From NCBI GenBank assembly GCA_947588675.1, contig CANPYY010000002.1:56934-120933 (forward strand): a DNA stretch of 64,000 bases, written 5' to 3'. Origin of the DNA: an uncultured Lachnospiraceae bacterium (GTDB lineage Bacteria; Bacillota; Clostridia; Lachnospirales; Lachnospiraceae). A program made the position numbers and the translations under genes. Shown piece after piece: positions 59,789-64,000 of the stretch; the stretch's first letter is position 1, and each line of letters begins with the position of its first letter. The notes under the pieces were generated by a model. It was not told the origin of the DNA. It ran no database searches and worked only from the letters and a program-made list of their open reading frames with translations.

Positions 59789-60269
59789 ATTCTATAATCA
59801 GTTAGTACCCGGAACTGCATTTTCCGCACCCGCTGTCTTCGTATTATCTGCGGACTCTCCTTCGGGTTCCTTCACATTAACATATACACGTACTTCCATT
59901 TTCTTATGCCATGCATTGATTTTAACGCGTCCTGCACTTTTTGCTTGTATTATGCCTTTTTTGGAAATCGTAGCAATTTTTTTATTGTGAGATTTCCATT
60001 TCAGTTTTTTACCAACTAAATTCTTTGTATATTTACTTTTCTTAAACTGTTTATTTAATTTCTGTTTTACCGGCAAATTATATTCCTGTCCAACATCAAG
60101 AGTTACTTCGTCACAAGCAAAATACATCCTTGCCTGTGCAGTAAAATTTCCGTTTGGCATAATACAACCAATCATCATCGTCATTATCATAACTGCTGTA
60201 ATAATAATTTTCTTTTTCATATTAATTTCTCTCCTTCATTTTTAAATATTTGTTGCAGCCTTTATTATT
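59789..60269. repeat. 481-bp direct repeat, copy B
   Basis: This is copy B of the 481-bp duplication (copy A is 57146-57626). It ends just inside the stop codon of the lectin protein gene. The near-identity points to a recent event or ongoing gene conversion. Confidence 0.95.
59798..60220 (-). CDS. Small secreted BIG2-like protein, duplicated (copy B)
   Basis: A 140-residue exported protein, identical to the one at 57155 except for three residues in its tail (EPEGESADNTKTAGAENAV). Signal peptide and BIG2-like domain are unchanged. All six base differences between copies fall in that tail. It directly follows the lectin protein gene (44 bases). Confidence 0.8.
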   Translation of the reverse strand: MKKKIIITAVMIMTMMIGCIMPNGNFTAQARMYFACDEVTLDVGQEYNLPVKQKLNKQFKKSKYTKNLVGKKLKWKSHNKKIATISKKGIIQAKSAGRVKINAWHKKMEVRVYVNVKEPEGESADNTKTAGAENAVPGTN

Positions 60270-62928
60270 TTTTTACCTTAATCTTTTTAACTTTGCTCCA
60301 TTTACCATACACTTTTTTACCCGATGCTTTTCTGTATGCCCTTATGCGCACATAGTAGGTTTTACCTCTCTTCACTTTTTCAATAGTCTTGTTAATTTTA
60401 TTCTTCCCTACTGTTACTGTTTTTTTCTTTTTAGTAAATTTTCTATTTTGTGCATACTGAAGCTGGTAACCCGAAACATTAAGCTTTCTTCTCCAGAAAA
60501 CTTCCAGTTTCTTTCCTTTGATAAATAATGCTAAGTTTACTACTTTTCCCGGTTTTTTCACCTTCTTATTGGAAAATGCTACATCTTTACTTATATTGCT
60601 CTCATTATCTGTGTTATTTACGTTATCCCGAGGATTATCTGTCACTGTATTATTTTTTTCTTCTTCTTTAATTAATACATCTGTTTCTTCTTCATAATAA
60701 GTTCCACATTCTTTACACTGATATCCTTTTATCCCCTTTTCTTCATATGTGCTCGCTATATCTGTTACTAATTCATAATCATGCGCCACATATGTATTAT
60801 TAATATTCCTTATATCCGTTTTTCCACATTCACATATGTACTCGTCATAACCCGAACAACAACAGGTAGCTTCTATTGTTTCTCGATAAATATAATTATG
60901 AGCATGGAATAAAATATTATTATATTTACAATATTGCTGTATATATTCAGAATCACTTTGCATCTCCAAAACAGCCGTGCTGTTTTCAAATGTATTATCA
61001 TAAATAAAATACTCCCTTACAGGAAGTGACACTGTAGCAAGCGAATAACATTCTGAAAAAGCATATTCACCTATCGAAAACAATCCTGACTCTGCAGACA
61101 TATCCGTTAAGTATATACTTTTCAAGTTATTGCAATTGCTAAACGCATAAGAGCTTATGGTGTCAATTCCTGCTCCGATACTTATTTCAGAAATTTTATC
61201 TGAATAATCACTCCATGGAAACATTCCCTTTCCATATTCATACATATCTCCTTCTCCGGAAATATCCATTGAACCATCCGAATATAAGGTATATGTCATG
61301 TTGTCTCCACACTCACCGCTGTTTATTACATCTTCATATTGATTATCATTACTTAATTTACTGATAAAATATGTTTGTTCATTAATTAATCTGACTACCG
61401 AACTCGCTGTTACCCTATCAATCTGATTTTCAGATTTGTTATTAATATTATCCAAACCCTTTCTATAATACGAAGCAGCAGATTCAAAACATGTATATAA
61501 TACATCTCCTGATATTTGTATATCTTCACTCATATTTGGAAATATTTTATCTTTTCCTTTATCATACAGGTTAATAAATGTATCTTTAGTATTTCCGCAA
61601 ATTTTATATACCCGCATTTTAGATACATTCTTTCGACCATTAGAACATGATGCAATAAGATAAGTACATCCTTTATGAGTTACAAACGCTATTCCCTGTG
61701 TTTGTAACGGAAGCTTCATGTTGCTGAGTATTACATTACCTTCTTTATCATAAATATTCATATAATTATACTGTTCATATTTTTTATCAAAATGTCCAAC
61801 ATACAACTGATGATTATAACAGCATAAAAATGATGGCTTCATATCATTCAAAGGTATTTTATTTTCTGTCTTTAAAAATACCGTATATGAATCTTTTCCT
61901 GATTTAATTGCTTTTTTCACTTCTTCATACGGTAATTTCAATATACAGCTATGGCTCGAATCTGCAATATAAATTATATTTTCATCATATGACAATGCAC
62001 CCGCATGAATTGAATTTTTTCCCAACACTATTGTACATATATATCTTCCCGTTATTTTATCAATAACATATATTACGGAATCATGCGTTTTATTATTATC
62101 TTCCTCTCTTGCTTCTTTATGTTCTCCTGAAGCACAATATGCTGATATCAAAGCATATTCACCTGCAATACAGAATCCCTGAGGCACCATGGTATGGCAA
62201 ACATCAGAACCTTTATCCATATTTGTCTGATTTATTCCTGGAATTATATATGATTTATCTTCCAGACCACTCACTATATATTTGAAATCCGAAAAATCTG
62301 AAGTTATCTTTTTATCAAAATAATTTATTAAAAAATCTTTAAAATTATTATAGCCGAGTATACTTTCTGTAGATGTATTGTATTGGGAATTACTATCAAC
62401 TGTTTCAAATTCACATATAAATCCAAGGTTTTCCTTTCCAAAAAAGCTCTCTCTATTACATGTGCCATCTTCACATAAATCATTCCACTCTCCAACATCT
62501 GTTTTATTATTAGGATTCTTATTCCTATATACCATAAGTGCGTTTTCATTTCCTGTATAATTATCCGGTTGCCAATAAGACCAATTGCTATAATTAAAAT
62601 CTTCATCAGTTATCCACTGCATTTTTCCATTAACCTTAAATCCACCCATCCAATATGAATTTTTTGTTCCATTAATAATTAAACTATCAACTATTTTTTG
62701 TTCTTCATCAGAAGTAACGGTAATAAGATGTCCGCCAAAATCTTCACACATTTCTTTTGCTTCATTCCAAGTACTTGAAATATCATATAATGCATATGTA
62801 TGGGTTCCCAATTGTTCTGTTGCTACCGGTATATCTGTAGTTTCCGCTTCTACATACATTGTTACTTTATTAAATGGAAACAGGGTTATAAACAATAATA
62901 TAACTATTGTTATTATATATTTTTTCAT
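60265..62928 (-). CDS. Secreted C-type-lectin/LRR protein with basic C-terminal module
   Basis: An 887-residue exported protein. After the signal peptide, a C-type lectin domain covers about residues 45-175: TWNEAKEMCEDFGGHLITV, SYWMGGFKVNG, QWITDEDFNYSNWSYWQPDN, GEWNDLCEDG. The remainder is a close paralogue of the protein at 45757: a propeller-like region, BspA-type LRR (ISSYAFSNCNNLKSIYL), Cys-pair region with GYQCKECGTYYEEETDV, and the basic fibronectin-like module. CTL domains bind sugars or proteins, so this is a candidate adhesin. The start follows AAAGGAGTTATC. No wall-sorting signal is seen. Confidence 0.85.
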   Translation of the reverse strand: MKKYIITIVILLFITLFPFNKVTMYVEAETTDIPVATEQLGTHTYALYDISSTWNEAKEMCEDFGGHLITVTSDEEQKIVDSLIINGTKNSYWMGGFKVNGKMQWITDEDFNYSNWSYWQPDNYTGNENALMVYRNKNPNNKTDVGEWNDLCEDGTCNRESFFGKENLGFICEFETVDSNSQYNTSTESILGYNNFKDFLINYFDKKITSDFSDFKYIVSGLEDKSYIIPGINQTNMDKGSDVCHTMVPQGFCIAGEYALISAYCASGEHKEAREEDNNKTHDSVIYVIDKITGRYICTIVLGKNSIHAGALSYDENIIYIADSSHSCILKLPYEEVKKAIKSGKDSYTVFLKTENKIPLNDMKPSFLCCYNHQLYVGHFDKKYEQYNYMNIYDKEGNVILSNMKLPLQTQGIAFVTHKGCTYLIASCSNGRKNVSKMRVYKICGNTKDTFINLYDKGKDKIFPNMSEDIQISGDVLYTCFESAASYYRKGLDNINNKSENQIDRVTASSVVRLINEQTYFISKLSNDNQYEDVINSGECGDNMTYTLYSDGSMDISGEGDMYEYGKGMFPWSDYSDKISEISIGAGIDTISSYAFSNCNNLKSIYLTDMSAESGLFSIGEYAFSECYSLATVSLPVREYFIYDNTFENSTAVLEMQSDSEYIQQYCKYNNILFHAHNYIYRETIEATCCCSGYDEYICECGKTDIRNINNTYVAHDYELVTDIASTYEEKGIKGYQCKECGTYYEEETDVLIKEEEKNNTVTDNPRDNVNNTDNESNISKDVAFSNKKVKKPGKVVNLALFIKGKKLEVFWRRKLNVSGYQLQYAQNRKFTKKKKTVTVGKNKINKTIEKVKRGKTYYVRIRAYRKASGKKVYGKWSKVKKIKVKK

Positions 62929-62999
62929 GATAACTCCTTTTTATCTTAATTCTTAATAATAAAAGTGTTTATGTATTGCAGTTTTTCTGTTTATAATTT

Positions 63000-63659
63000 T
63001 TAAAACTTACCCTGTGCTAATTTTTTTCTGTTCGCTGCATTATTTTTATAAAATTTCACTTTCATCGTTCCTCTGTCTTTTTCAGTAAATGCCCATGATT
63101 GTTTTTCTAAAAAGCTATCGCATTGTGATTTGCTCATTTTCTTTTCTTTTGAAAGTGTTTCATAACTCAAATCTCCCCAGTAATAATGATATTTCTTATC
63201 TGATTTTTCATACATAACAATATGTCCCTGAGGCGACTGGATTTTGTAGTTTCCATCATATGCTTTATACTCTCTTGAAAACATTTCATAGTATACGACA
63301 ACTTCCGGATATGATATAAGTATTCCTTTTTTTCCGGTATTATAATAAATTGGTTTTGTAACCGAAGTGGTATACCATGTATGTATACCTTTAGCATAAG
63401 AAGCTACGGTAATCATCTTATTTCCCGCGCTGTTTTTAGATAATAGCAGTTCATCCACGCCATCCTTATTAATGTCAACCACGCCAAAATAATTCTTTGT
63501 AGACTTAAATTCCTTTTGAAAAGAAGAATCTGCAAGTTGTTTACTATACTCTTTCAATGCTTTCTTATTATCTGCCGCCATTCCATTATTCGATGTAACC
63601 ATTACGCCAAATATAAACACCATTGTTACCATTAAAATTCCTTTAATAATCTTTTTCAT
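63000..63659 (-). CDS. Secreted protein with 'DINKDGVDE' motif
   Basis: A 219-residue exported protein with a signal peptide (to about residue 29). FGVVDINKDGVDELLLSK is a calcium-loop-like FG-GAP motif, as in the 216-residue protein at 57637. The rest is strand-rich and Lys/Tyr-rich, and has no recognised enzyme motif. It is the first leftward gene of the surface run. The start follows AAAGGATGGACAAACT. Confidence 0.65.
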   Translation of the reverse strand: MKKIIKGILMVTMVFIFGVMVTSNNGMAADNKKALKEYSKQLADSSFQKEFKSTKNYFGVVDINKDGVDELLLSKNSAGNKMITVASYAKGIHTWYTTSVTKPIYYNTGKKGILISYPEVVVYYEMFSREYKAYDGNYKIQSPQGHIVMYEKSDKKYHYYWGDLSYETLSKEKKMSKSQCDSFLEKQSWAFTEKDRGTMKVKFYKNNAANRKKLAQGKF

Positions 63660-63885
63660 AGTTTGTCCATCCTTTCATTTTGAGTTATTTTATCTATTTA
63701 AACCCCTTTTACACTTTATTATATAAAAAGCACTCTCCAATTTTCTTTCATTTTTTTTCTATTTAAGGCAATTATGGTCATTTTTTACAGTTAAAAGTAA
63801 ATTTTATTTTTTTTTAATATCTTATACCGTTTTATTTTATTATATATAATAATCATTCTGTATACAGAAAATATCAAAAAACTTC

Positions 63886-64000
63886 TTGCATTACATATAT
63901 GAATGTGTTACAATAAATACACATAAGATTCCTTAAATATGTAGCAGAGGAAAGAGAAAGCGGGAACGATTTTAAGGATGAATATGTAAGCAGGCTGCAG
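63886..64000 (+). promoter_or_regulatory. Rightward promoter and start of a leader RNA
   Basis: TTGCAT (63886-63891), a 17-bp spacer and TACAAT (63909-63914) form a good sigma-A promoter pointing off the window. The transcript begins with CCTTAAAT, later complemented by ATTTTAAGG, and holds the purine-rich GCAGAGGAAAGAGAAAGCGGG. This looks like a structured leader, possibly the Stem I of a T-box, but the window ends too soon. The gap from 63660 to here is AT-rich with no gene. Confidence 0.55.

Noticed and set aside
40320..63659. A cellulosome-like system (dockerins/cohesins) or sortase-anchored proteins
   Set aside because: No dockerin repeats, cohesin domains, LPXTG motifs or sortase genes were seen.

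Overview
The window looks like the chromosome of a low-GC, Gram-positive gut anaerobe of the Clostridia, most probably a Lachnospiraceae. The evidence is strong AGGAGG-type ribosome binding sites, a T-box leader before pheST, a free-standing Spo0A-C-like regulator, a SpoIID-like protein, a DUF1540 protein, DUF6273 surface proteins, and secreted glycosidases ending in lysine-rich fibronectin-like modules. No species is claimed.

Layout. 1-3420: pheT (cut by the left edge) and pheS, read leftward behind a T-box. 3426-11560: mixed housekeeping and accessory genes: a MATE exporter, a YihY protein, a SpoIID/SLH-like protein, folA, a secreted nuclease, a DUF1540 protein, a DegV protein and a Spo0A-C-like regulator. 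11667-16471: a 46-residue peptide of a RiPP-precursor-like type, a secreted protein with two CBM-like repeats, and a two-gene BcgI-like restriction-modification system. 16605-19613: pdxR divergent from pdxST.

19567-37773: a polysaccharide-utilisation locus. An AraC-type regulator diverges from a seven-gene leftward operon: GH31, GH59, GH2, GH43, a large clan GH-A enzyme, GH43 and an SGNH esterase. Three enzymes are secreted and carry surface-type modules, three glycosidases lack signal peptides, and no transporter lies inside the locus. The enzyme mix suggests a galactose- and arabinose-rich plant glycan such as arabinogalactan (inference). The regulator-operon gap holds a GC-rich element that can fold into several hairpins on the operon's strand.

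37765-39633: a small accessory cassette of a 49-codon ORF, a two-helix membrane protein and a C39-type cysteine peptidase whose reading frame is broken, or shifted -1, at a run of nine T.

39634-63659: about 24 kb on the minus strand, dense in exported proteins. They include a 5'-nucleotidase, two DUF6273 proteins, a C-type-lectin protein, an L,D-transpeptidase, a transglutaminase-like protein, a CHAP/NlpC-like protein and several small proteins. A cytoplasm-to-surface acyl-transfer set (acyl carrier protein, MBOAT, SGNH partner) sits in the middle. Five of the large proteins end in nearly the same basic fibronectin-like module, and none has an LPXTG signal. The right half is recombining: a 481-bp direct duplication brackets three genes, one DUF6273 gene survives only as a fossil, and one paralogue has had its DUF6273 head replaced by a C-type lectin domain. 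The last 115 bases hold a rightward promoter and the start of a leader RNA that runs off the window.
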